From assembly GCA_014843695.1 (NCBI GenBank), contig CM026387.1, positions 71,707,749 through 71,771,748 on the forward strand: a stretch of DNA of 64,000 nt, given 5' to 3'. The stretch is from Archivesica marissinica. Lineage: Eukaryota; Mollusca; Bivalvia; Venerida; Vesicomyidae. The number at the start of each line of letters is the position of its first letter. The stretch's first letter is position 1. Position numbers and translations under genes: made by a program. The notes under the pieces are model-generated. The model searched no databases and was not told the origin of the DNA. It saw only the letters and a program-made list of their open reading frames with translations. Positions 37,723-49,399 of this stretch are shown here, piece after piece.

Positions 37723-40700
37723 ATGGAGGGAGCTGATGCTACCGTAAATGGATCTCATGCTACCATAGAGGGAGCTGATGCTACCATAGAGGGATATGAT
37801 GCTACCATAGAGGGAGCTGATGCTACCATAGGAGGTCCTGATGCTACCATAGAAGGGATCTGATGCTACGATAAAGGGATCTGATGCTACCATAGAGGGA
37901 GCTGATGCTACCGTAAATGGATCTGATGCTACCATAGAGGGAGCTGATGCTACCATAGAAGGATCTTGTGCTACCATAAAGGGATCTGATGCTACAATAA
38001 ATGGATCTGATGCTACCATAGATGGATATGATGCTACCATAAAGGGATCTGATGCTACTATAAGGGGTTTGATGCCACCATAAAGGGATCTGATGCTACC
38101 ATAGAGGGATATGATGCTACCATAAAAGGATCTGATGCTACCATAATGCATCTGATGCTACCATAGAGGGATATGATGCTACCACAGAGGGAACTGATGC
38201 TACCATAAAGGGATCTGATGCTACCATAAATTGATCTTGTTCTACTATTAAGGGATATGATGCTACCATAGAGGGATCTGATGATACCATAGAAGGATCT
38301 GATGCTACCGTAGAGCGAGCTGATGCTATCATAGAGGGATATGATGCTACCGTAGAGGGAGCTGATGTTACCATATAATGACCTGCTGCTACTGTAGAAG
38401 GATCTGATGCTGCACTAGAGGGAGCTAATGCTACCATAGAGGGATCTGATGCCACCATAAAGGGGTCTGATGCTACCATAAATGGATCTTGTGCTACCAT
38501 AAATGGATCTGATGCTAACATAGAGGGATCTGATGCTACCATAGAGGGAGCTGATGCTATCATAGAGGGATCTGATGCTACAATAAATGGATATGATGCT
38601 ACCATACAGGGAGCTGATGCTACCATATAATGAGCTGATGCTACCATAGAGGGAGCTGATGATACGGTAGAGGGGTCTGATGCTACCATTAAGGGATATG
38701 ATGCTACCATAGAGGGAGTTGATGCTACCATATGAGGTCCTGATGCTACCATTGAAGGGATCTGATGCTACAATAAAGGGATCTGATGCTACCATAGAGG
38801 GAGCTGATGCTACCATAGAAGGATATTGTGCTACCATAACGGGGTCTGATGCTACAATAAAGGGAACAGATGCTACCATAAAAGGAGCAGATGCTACCAT
38901 AGATGGATCTTATTCTACCTTAAAGGGATCTGCTGCTACCATAAAGGGGTCTGCTGCCACCATAAAGGGATCTGATGCTACCATAGAGGGATATGATGCT
39001 ACCATAGAGGGATCTAATGTTACCATATATGCATATGATGCTACCATAGAGGTAATATGATGCTACCACATACGGAACTGATGCTACCATAAAGGGATCT
39101 GATGCTACAATAAAGGGATCTGATACTACCATAAATGGATCTTGTGCTACTATAAAGGGATCTGATGTTATCATAGAGGGATCTGATGATACCATAGAGG
39201 GATATGATGCTACCGTAGAGGGAGCTGATGTTACCATAGAAGGACCTGCTGCTACCGTAGAAGGATCTGATGCTGCAATACAGGGAGCTAATGCTACCAT
39301 AGAGGGATCTGATGCCACCATAAAGGGGTCTGATGCTACAATAAATGGATCTTGTGCTACCATAAATGGATCTGATGCTACCATAGAGGGATCTGATGCT
39401 ACCATAGAAGGATATGATGCTACCATAGAAGGGATCTGATGCTACCATAGAGGGAGCTGATGCTATCATAGAGGGATCTGATGCTACCATCAATGGATAT
39501 GATGCTACCATACAGGGAGCTGATGTTACCATATAATGATCTGAAGCTACCATAGAGGGAGCTAATGATACGGTAGAGGGGTCTGATGCTACCAAAAATG
39601 GATTTGATGCTACCATTAAGGGATATGATGCTACCATAGGGGGATATGATGCTACCATAAAGGGATATGGTGCAAACATAGAGGGATCTGATGCTACCAT
39701 AGAGGGACAATGATGCTACCATAGAGGGAGCTGATGCTACCATAGAGGGATATGATGCTACCATAGAGGGAGCTGATGCTACCATAGGAGGACCTGATGC
39801 TACCATAGAAGGGATCTGATGCTACCATAAAGGGATCTGATGCTACCATGGAGGGAGCTGATGCTACCGTAAATGGATCTGATGCTACCATAGAGGGAGT
39901 TGATGCTACCATAGAGGGATATGATGCTACCATAGAGGGAGCTGATGCTACCATATGAGGTCCTGATACTATCATAGAAGGGATCTGATGCTACCATAGA
40001 GGGATATGATGCTACCATAGAGGGAGCTGATGCTACCATATGAGGTCCTGATACTACCATAGAAGGGATCTGATGCTACAATAAAGGGATCTGATGCTAC
40101 CATAGAGGGAGCTGATGCTACCGTAAATGGATCTGATGCTACCATAGAGGGAGCTGATGCTACCATAGAAGGATCTTGTGCTACCATAAAGGGATCTGAT
40201 GCTACAATAAATGGATCTGATGCTACCATAAAGGGATCTGGTGCTACAATAAAGGGACCAGATGCTACCATAAAAGGAGCTGATGCTACCATAGATGAAT
40301 CTTATTCTACCATAAAGGGATCTGATGCTACCATAAAGGGGTCTGCTGCCACCATAAAGGGGTCTGATGCTACCATAGAGGGATATGGTGCTACCATAGA
40401 GGGATCTAATGTTACCATTGAAGGATCTTATGATAACTTAGAATGATCTGATTCTACCGTAGAGGGAGCTGATGCTACCATAGAGGGAAATGATGCTACC
40501 ATAGAGGGAGCTCATGCTACCATAGAAGGATATGATGCCTTCATAGAAGGGATCTGATGCTACCATAGAAGGATCTGATGCTACCATAGAGGGAGCTGAT
40601 GCTAACGTAGAGGGAGCTGATGTTACAATAGAGGGATATGATGCCACCATATATGGATATGATGCTACCATAAAAGGAGCTGATGCTACCATATAATGTC

Positions 40701-43700
40701 ATGATGCTACCATAGAGGGAGCTGATGCTACGGTAGAGGGGTCCGATGCTACTTAAAATGGATCTGATGCTACCATTGAGGGATTTGATGCTACAATAGA
40801 GGGATATGATGCTACCATAAATGGATCTGATGCTACCATAAATGGATCTGATGCTACCATAAAGGGAGCTGATGCTACTATAGAGGGATCTGATGCTACC
40901 ATTGAAGGATCTGATGCTACCATAGAATGATCTGATGCTACCATAAATGGATCTGATGCTACCATAAAGGGATCTGATGCTATCATAAAGGGCTATGATG
41001 CTAACATAGAGGCCTCTGATGCTACCACAAAGGGATATGGTGCTACCATAGAGGGAGGTAGTACTACCATAGAAGGATCTGATGCTACCATAGAAGGATC
41101 TGATGCTACCATTGAGGTATCTGATGCTACCATAGAAGGATCTGATGCTACCATAAAGTGATATTATGCTACCATAGTAGGATCTTATGCTACCATAGAA
41201 GGATCTGATGCTACAATAAAGGGATCAGATGCTACCATAGATGGATCTGATTCTACCATAAAGGGATCTGATGCTACCATAAAGGGGTCTGCTGCCACCA
41301 TAAAGGGATCTGATGCTACCATAGAGGGATATGATGCTACCATAGAGGGATCTAATGTTACCATATATGCATATGATGCTACCATAGAGGTAATGTGATG
41401 CTACCACAGAGCGAACTGATGCTACCATAAAGGGATCTGATGCTACAATAAATGGATCTGATGCTACCATAAATGGATCTTGTGCTACTATAAAGGGATC
41501 TGATGCTACCATAGAGGGATCTGATGATACCATAGAAGGATCTGATTCTACCGTAGAGGGAGGTGATGCTACCATAGTGTGAAATGATGCTACCATAGAG
41601 GGAGCTCATGCTACCATATAAAGGATCTGATGCATTCATAGAAGGGATCTGATGCTACCATAGAAGGATCTGATGCTACCATAGAGGGAGCTGATGCTAC
41701 CGTAGAGGGAGCTGAGTCTACAATAGAGGGATATGATGCCACCATATATGGAAATGATGCTACCATAAAGGGAGCTGATGCTACCATAGAATGACCTGAT
41801 GCTACCATAAAGGGAGCTGATGCTACGGTAGAGGGGTCTGATGCTACTAAAAATGGATCTGATGCTACCATTGAGGGATATGATGCTACAATAGAGGGAT
41901 ATGATGCTACCATAAATGGATCTGATGCTACCATAAATGGATCTGATGCTACCATAAAGGGAGCTGATGCTACTATAGAGGGATCTGATGCTACCATTGA
42001 AGGATCTGATGCTACCATAGAATGATCTGATGCTACCATAAATGGATCTGATGGTACCATAATGGGATCTGATGCTACCATAAAGGGCTATGATGCTACC
42101 ATAGAGGCCTCTGATGCTACCACAAAGGGATATGGTGCTACCATAGAGGGAGGTAATACTACCATAGAAGGATATGATGCTACCATAAAGGGATCTGATG
42201 CTACTATAGAAGGATCTGATGCTACCATTAAATGATCTGATGCTACCATAGAATGATCTGATGCTACCATAGAAGGATCTGATGCTACCATTGAAGGATC
42301 TGATGCTACCATAGAAGGATCTGATGCTACCATAAAGTGATCTTATGCTACCATAGAAGGATCTTATGCTACCATAAATGGATCTGATGCTACCATAGAA
42401 GGATCTGATGCTACAATAGAAAGGTCTGATGCTACATAGAAGGATCTGATGCTACCATAGAAGGATCTGATGCTACAATAGAAGGATCTGATGCTACCAT
42501 AAATGGATCTGATGCTACCATAAAGGGATCTGATGCTACCATAGAGGGATCTGATGCTACCATAAAGGGATATGATGCTACCATAGAGTAATCTGATGCT
42601 ACCATAGAGGGATCTGATGCTACAATATAGGGATCTGATTCTACCATAGAAGGATCTGATGCTACAATAAAGGGATATGATGCTACCATAGAGGGAGCTG
42701 ATGCTACCATCAATGGATCTGATGCTACCATAGAAGGATCTGATGCTACAATAAAGGGATATGATGCTACCATAGAGGGAGCTGATGCTACCATAAATGG
42801 ATCTGATGCTACCATTAAGGGATATGATGCTACCATAGAGGGAGCTGATTCTACCATATGAGGTCATGATGCTACCATAGAAGGGATCTGATGCTACAAT
42901 AAAGGGATCTCATGCTACCATAGAGGGATATGATGCTACCATAGAGGGAGCTGATGCTACCATAGAGGGATCTGATGCTACCATTAATGGATATGTTGCT
43001 ACCATAGAGGGGAGCTGTTGTTACCATAGAATGATCTGATGCTACCATAGAGGGAGCTGATGCTACGGTAGAGTGGTCTGATGCTACCATAAATTGATCT
43101 GATGCTACCATTGAGGGATATGATGCTACTATATAGGGATCTGATACTAACATAAATGAATCTGATGCTACTATAAATGGATCTGATGCTACGATAAAGG
43201 GATATGATGCTACCATAAAGGGAGCTGATGCTACTATAGAGGGATCTGATGCTACTATTGAAGGATCTGATGCTACAATAGAAGCATATGATGCTACCAT
43301 AAATGGATCTGATGCTACCATAAAGGGATCTGATGCTACCATAAATGGATCTGATGCTACCATAGAGGGATCTGATGCTACCATAGAGGGATCTGGTGCT
43401 ACCATTGATGGATATGATGATACCATAGAAAGGATCTGATGCTACCATAGAAGGATCTGATGCTACCATAACGTGATATTATGCTACAATAGAGGATCTT
43501 TGCTACTATAGAAGGATCTGATGCTACTTTAGAAGGATCTGATGATACAATAGAAGGGTCTGATGCTACATAGAAGGATCTGATGCTACCAAAGAATGAT
43601 CTGATGCTAGAATAGAATGATCTGATGCTACCATAAATGGATCTGATGCTACCATAAAGGGATCTGATGCTAACATAAATGGATATGATGCTACCATAAA

Positions 43701-43741
43701 TGGATCTGATGCTACCATAAAGGGAGCTGATGCTACTATAG
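37723..43741. repeat. Satellite 2, block B1: 21-bp monomers
   Basis: The array resumes with the remainder of the monomer cut by the transposon, now ATGGAGGGAGCT. Monomer types are as in block A, with AGAGGGAGCT and AGGAGGTCCT variants more common at the left. Higher-order duplication is visible: the monomer series near 38150-38900 resembles those at 39050-39700 and 41190-41640. No gene is present. Confidence 0.95.
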
Positions 43742-43824
43742 TTATGTTATGTTATATTTCGGGTTTTACGCCTGCATCAGCACCATTTCGGGCTATATTG
43801 CCGGCGGGCAGTTTACTTAACAAC
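43742..43824 (+). mobile_element. Short SINE-like fragment inside satellite 2
   Basis: An 83-bp foreign segment interrupts the 21-bp array. It starts with repeated TTATG pentamers, then carries GGGTTTTACGCCTGCATCAG and GGGCTATATTGCCGGCGGGC. These resemble the TTTTACGCC...GGCGGG core of a SINE family I recall from gastropods and bivalves. The satellite resumes directly after ACAACACC. It is too short to classify securely. Confidence 0.4.
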
Positions 43825-45155
43825 ACCATAGAGTAATCTGATGCTACCATAGAGGGATCTTATGCTACAATAGAGGGATCTGATGCTACTATAAAGGGAT
43901 CTGGTGCTAACATAGAGGGAGCTGATGCTACCATTGAAGTAACTGATGCTACTATAGAAGGGATCTGATGCTACAATAAAGGGATCTGATGCTACCATAT
44001 AGGGATATGATGCTACCATAAATGGATCTGATGCTACTATAGAGGGAGCTGATGCTACCATAGAAGGATCGTTTGATACTATAAAGGGATCTGATGCTAC
44101 CATAAAGGGATCTGATGCTACCATAAAGGGTCTGGTGCCACAGTAAAGGATCTGATGCTACCATACAGGGATATGATGCTACCATAGAGGTATATGATGC
44201 TACCATAAAAGGATCTGATGCTACCATATAGGGATCTGATGCTACGGTAGAGGGGTCTGATGCTACCATAAATGGATCTGATGCTACCATTGAGGGATAT
44301 GATTCTACACTAGAGGGATCTGATGCTACCATAAATGGATCTTATGCTACCATAAATGGATCTGATGCTACGATAAAGGGATCTGATGCTACCATAAAGG
44401 GATGTGATGCTACAATAGAGGGATCTGATGCTACCATTGAGGGATCTGGTGCTACCATAGAAGAATCTGATGCTTCCATAGAAGGATCTTATGCTACTAT
44501 AGAAGGATCTGATGCCACCATAGAAGGATCTGATGCTATAATAGAAGGGTCTGATGCTACATAGAAGGATCTGATGCTACCATAGAAGGATATAATGCTA
44601 CAATAGAAAGATCGGAGGCTACCATAAATGGATCTGATGCTACCATAGAGGGATCTGATGCTACCATAGAGGGATCTGATGCTACCATACATGGATATGA
44701 TGCTACCATAAATGGATCCGATGCTACCATAGACGGATCTGATGCTACCATAAATGGATCTGATGCTACCATAAAGGGTTTTGATGCTACCATAGAGGGA
44801 TCTGATGCTAACATAAAGGGATCTGATGCTACTATAGAGTAATCTGTTGATACCATAGAGGGATTTTATGCTACAATAGAGGGATCTGATGCTACTATAG
44901 AAGGATCTGATGCTACCATAGAGGGATCTGGTGCTAACATAGAAGGAGCTGATGCTACCATAGAAGGAATCTGATGCTACCATAAAGGGATCTAATGCTA
45001 CCATATAGGGATATGATGCTACCATAAATGGATCTGATGCTACCATAGAGGGAGCTGATGCTACCATAGAAGGATCGTGTGCTACCATAAAGGGATCAGA
45101 TGCTACCATAAAGGGATCTGATTCTACCATAAAAGGATATGATGCTACCATAAAG
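43825..45155. repeat. Satellite 2, block B2: 21-bp monomers
   Basis: This continues block B1 after the 83-bp fragment and ends with CATAAAG (45149-45155), the left copy of the duplication that flanks the next transposon. Confidence 0.95.
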
Positions 45156-45849
45156 CAGGGCGTTCATTTGACCAGAGCTCCCGGGTTTTGACGCATGGAA
45201 ATAGGTAAAGACGCTTGTTTGACTCTTGGTGAAAATGCGTAGTGGGTCAACTTTGACCGGGGGCGATGAGCGGTCAAGCGTCATGGAACATTTTATCTGC
45301 CTGTCAAATGCGATCGGAGAGGGCGGAGTCCGTCTAAAAATAAACGCCGTAACTCCGGCTTCGGCCAATGAACGAAGATATCTGTAAAATTTGCCAACAA
45401 CCATAAGCCTAGATATATTCTCGTAAAATTGGAGCCAAATTTACATGAAAATACGACTTTTCTGCTCATTTAATGAATTTTATTAAAAGGTCATGCTTTT
45501 ATCTTATTGTCGATACCAAAATCATGTTCCGGAACAAACTATAAGCTACCCGCATTTTGTTTTGAAATCGGTGACTCTAGCCGTAAATCTAAGAGCGTCC
45601 ATTTTGAATATACTGATGCCGCATATTATACGACGCCAGTAAATGATAAAACTTCTTTGTAGCCAATAAACAATTTAATTTACGAGTTTATATGATTTAT
45701 TGCAATTCGTAACTAAATGTATTTTATGAAAATCACTTCTTTTCATAGTAATTCCGAGTATTCACGTCGTTATTATTATGAATGAACATTTTCAGATTCG
45801 TCCCAGTTTGGGAACAGGTGATCAAAAATCTCTTTCACTCGCCATAATA
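45156..45849. other. Left outer part of the CAGGGCGTTCA element
   Basis: About 690 bp of non-satellite DNA with no recognisable protein. It contains several GTCAA/TTGAC motifs and a GC-richer stretch near 45170-45370. Confidence 0.5.
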
Positions 45850-46012
45850 TCTATCTATCTATCTTCCTTTAATGTCGAACCCCTCGTGGGGACGTAGATA
45901 GTTGCGCGTCAAAGACCGCTAAGAAGTTAAAAGTATGAGTAGTTGAAAGTATAATTTAAAAAGGTATGAAAATAAGTTGTGGTAAAAGTTTAAAAGCAGC
46001 TATGCAGAACAA

Positions 46013-47456
46013 CTAGGGACAGGCATGTTCAATATGGCAAACTGCCATATTGAATTGCTCTATGGTAGGGAGATGGACAATGTCAGGAGGGAGGTGGTTC
46101 CAATGATAGATTGTTCTTGGAAAGAAGGAGAACTTGTAGTAGTCTGTAGTTGCTGTAATTAACCTATAGCTTAAGGACTGGCAATGGCGAGTAGGACGGG
46201 AGAGGGGAACTAGGTAATTTTCAATGGGAATAGCAACAAGATCATTATGAATGTTATACATAAGGGATAACCTATTGTCAATACGCCGTTGATCTAGTCT
46301 GCGTAGATTTAGGGAATGTAGCATGTCTGTAACACTAGAGGTACGATATAAGTCAGCCTTTATCCAACGGGCTGCTCTTCGCTGGACACCTTCAATTTGG
46401 TCTATCAATGTTTGGGTATGGGGCGACCAGATCTCTGAGCCATATTCAAGCTGGGGTCTCACTAGTGTCTGGTAAGCCATGGTCTTAAGGGGTTCAGATT
46501 TGACCTGGAGGTTTCTACGTAGAAATCCTAATGTTTGGTTTGCTTTCTTTGTTGACCTTTTTATGTGGGTGTCCCACGACAGGTTATTTGAGATATCCAC
46601 GCCACGGTATTTGGCTGAGGTGACCGACTCAAGTAGGACTCCATGGAGTTTATAATTGCTTGGAATAGGATGTTTCCTTCTGGTGACGTGGATAACTTGA
46701 CATTTGGAGGGGTTAAATTCCATGTCCCATTCCAACTCCCACTCTTCTAATCTCTTAAGATCATTTTGGAGTGTGACCGATTCATTTGCAGATGTCAGTG
46801 ATAGATATACTGCAGTATCATCTGCTGAGATGCGGACTTTGGAACTGATGTTTTGTGGGAGGTCATTTATGTAGGCTAGGAAAAGCAGGGGTCCAAGTAC
46901 GGATCCCTGTGGGACTCCAGAAGACACCGGTATGGCCTCTGAACTATTATCATTAAGGACAACTGACTGGAGTCTATTATATAGAAAACTCTTAATCCAC
47001 CTTAATGTTTGACCTCTGACTCCATATTCATGCATTTTTAGTAGTACTTTCTCGTGATTGACTTTATCGAAAGCCTTACTGAAGTCTAATTGGATTAGAT
47101 CTACCTGATGCTTATTGTAGACAGAGGTAACCAAGTCATTGACTAGCATTACTAATTGGGTCACGCATGACCGTTTTTCTCTAAAACCATGCTGCAAATG
47201 GTACAGAATACTGTGGTTAGTGAAGTGTTTTGCTATCGAGGAGGAAACTATATGTTCAAGTACCTTGCATAGAACACATGTCAGTGAGATAGGCCTATAG
47301 TTGGCGGGGTCTGACTTGTCCCCTTTTTGTGAATGGGAGCAACATTTGCTGACTTTCACTGGGCAGGCAGTGATCCTTCGTTGAGGGATTTTTGGTATAA
47401 GACTTCAAGGATAGGTGAGAGTTCTTTAGACAGGGTTTTAAGTACGATTGGCTTAA
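46013..47456 (-). pseudogene. LINE reverse transcriptase domain (jockey/CR1 type), broken
   Basis: Reverse transcriptase of a non-LTR element, copying its RNA at nicked chromosomal DNA. Motifs in order: YRPISL, LDFSKAFDKVNH (first catalytic Asp), SSGVPQGSVLGPLLF, and ISADDTAVYL where FADD is usual, so the Phe is replaced by Ser. The thumb region has KCQVIHVTRRK and the C-terminus ends in the HLPTIEQF region. The frame starting at 47359 begins with GTG, not ATG; it is the continuation of a longer ORF. A TGA at 47358-47356 stands where Trp is expected in the family. A one-base shift in the T5 run at 47324-47328 and another near 47465 change frame. Confidence 0.88.
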
Positions 47457-48630
47457 TTAGGTCAGGACCTTGTGGGGGTTCAGGGTATTGAGAAGTTTCT
47501 CTATGCCATTTGAGCTTACTGAGATCTCTTTCATGTTTGGCGTGGATTGACCATTCAGGTTTCCATATGTGTCCTGAATTTTCATTTTACAAATGGAGGT
47601 AAGTCTTAGTGGGGATTTTGAGCTGAAGACAGACTGAAACTGTTTGTTCAGTGCTGTGGCTTTAGCAGCTTCTTCATGATGGAATTTGTTTTCATGCTTT
47701 AGGGGTGGTGGCATTGATGTGGAATCTTGCTTGGAATGCTTAAGGATGGAATACAGTTTCTTGATGTTTGGCCTGTAAGGATGGGAGGCATCAGCACTGT
47801 TTAGATTTAGGATGTGTTCTAGGTATTGATGATAAGCCTCTTTGACCTCTTTCCTAACTTAATGTTTTAGATCCAGGAATTTCTTGCAATTTGAAGGCGT
47901 ACTTGACTTCTTAGTATTTTTAAAGGTCCTATTTCGCCTTCTAATCATTCGCTTAACACTCTGATTGACCCAGGGTAGGTGATCTCTTGACGATGACTGT
48001 TTGGATGGAATCCATTTATCTGTAAGGGTGTTTAGAGCATGAGAGAAATGTTCCCATAGCTCTTCAGTGTTTAGTGCGGTATATTTACATTCGTTGGTCA
48101 TAACCTGGTGATAGTCACATACTGACTGTTTAATGGCCTGCCAGTTTGCTTTCTTATAGAGTGGAATCCTGCGAGGCTTTTGATAACATATCCTTGTGGA
48201 TGTGTTGACTTTTATTTCGACTACATTATGATCACTGATGCCAGGTAGAATATTGACCTGGTTTACTAAACTGGGGTTAGTTGTAAGGAATAAATCCAGG
48301 ATGTTGTTTTCACGGGTGGGGAGGTTAACCATTTGGGTGAGGATTGTATCATTAAACGTTTCAATGACCTGCCTATAGAAGGATGGGTGTTTGCAGTCAG
48401 TGGATGGGCTGGTAGTGTCCCAGTCCATCTTTGGTAGATTTAGGTCCCCAGCCACCCAGATGTTGGAGAAACGTTTATTAACCTTTTCAATAGACTTACA
48501 GAATTGATTGAAACTGTCTATATCAAGTTCATGAGGTTTGTAATAAGCTCCAATAACAAGAGACTTATTTCCTACAAGGTCTAATTTTACCCATAGGTCC
48601 TCGCATTCAGACTGTAGGTTCGGAATTTTA
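47457..48630 (-). pseudogene. LINE apurinic-type endonuclease (C-terminal part) and linker, broken
   Basis: The frame is open from about 48630, before the first ATG. It carries VIGAYYKPHE, then AGDLNLPKMDW (Asp and Asn of the active site), PTRENNILDLFLT, and ISDHNVVEI (the Asp-His pair). The N-terminal Asn and Glu motifs are missing through 5' truncation. One in-frame TAA (47861-47859) interrupts the linker, which otherwise continues in the same frame (EVKEAYHQYLEH, RPNIKKLYSILKH) to a frameshift near 47465. It belongs to the same ORF as the reverse transcriptase at 46013-47456. Confidence 0.83.
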
Positions 48631-48640
48631 GTTGATTTCG

Positions 48641-49399
48641 CAATTGATAATAATTATACATATAACATATGCATACAAATGTGCTAAAATTCAAAAATGC
48701 ATAGATATGTAAATGAATATGTCTCCTTTATATAAGAAATTCATGTTTTACAATGTCATGGAACCGTACTCGATCCATTTCGTACTCGATCCGTTTCGTA
48801 CCAATTTCATGAAAAATAAAATTAAATGCAGATCAGCTAAAAATTATATTTTGTATAATCGACATTTCTATTGGTTTGTCAAGGCTAATCTGGATGCATG
48901 ACCCCAGAAGGCTCATGTTGAAATCAACTACTCTTGATCATTTGGTGACCTTTGCAACTTGGATACAATGTAGGACTATGTTCTACAATACATTGTATGT
49001 ATGTATGACTACATTTATGTCAAACCACTTGCAGGGACCTAGAAATGCTTTCCTGTGCAGAATTAGTCAACCTGAGTGTGAGGTATCAAACCCGGACATT
49101 TCAAATCCTATGCTCTACATGTACCACAAAGTAACTTAAATACTTGTAAGGTTGAACCGTTCTATATCCAGATGCAAAGCTCAGCAAACTTGTCAATGTT
49201 TTCTCTAATTATGATAACAAAATTACTGGTTGCACCCAAGACACACCTTGGTCCAGAGGTTATTATATGGTCGGGAAAAAGTTATCTGTACGGAAAGTAC
49301 CAACATGCATATCGACTCTTGAAAAATCCAGCTTGACTCTTGAGATTTTGACCTCAAGGGTCATTGACCCTTGACTTTCAAAGTCTAGTGAACGCCCTG
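48641..49399. other. Right outer part of the CAGGGCGTTCA element
   Basis: About 760 bp with no recognisable protein. Near the right end it has CTCTTGA, AGGGTCATTGACCCTTGA and GACTTTCAAAGTC. AGGGTCA-TTGACCCT is itself an inverted repeat, so the terminus could fold. Confidence 0.5.

Larger units (their letters stand above)
45850..48640 (-). mobile_element. 5'-truncated jockey/CR1-type LINE, minus strand
   Basis: On the minus strand it reads: endonuclease (N-terminal third missing), linker, reverse transcriptase, short 3' UTR, then a GATA-type tetranucleotide tail (TATC repeats near 45850-45865 on the plus strand). Truncation at the 5' end, near 48630-48640, is typical of target-primed reverse transcription. 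Coding is broken (see the two pseudogene entries), so it cannot move by itself. Confidence 0.87.
45156..49399. mobile_element. 4.2-kb DNA-transposon-like element with CAGGGCGTTCA ends and 7-bp duplication
   Basis: The left end starts CAGGGCGTTCATTTGAC. The right end on the opposite strand starts CAGGGCGTTCACTAGAC (15 of 17 match, the first 11 identical). The direct repeat CATAAAG flanks it at 45149-45155 and 49400-49406, and satellite monomers adjoin both. About 2.8 kb of its interior is a nested LINE, so the original element was about 1.45 kb. The outer parts encode nothing I recognise. Reading frames at 48713-49139 (plus) and in 45156-45404 (minus) have no family resemblance. It may be a non-autonomous (MITE-like) element. 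The superfamily is undetermined: 5'-CAGGG ends suggest hAT or a relative, but a 7-bp duplication is not typical of hAT. Confidence 0.75.

Noticed and set aside
48713..49139. Plus-strand frames of 62 and 87 codons in the CAGGGCGTTCA element
   Set aside because: No motif is seen, and both are too short to be a transposase.
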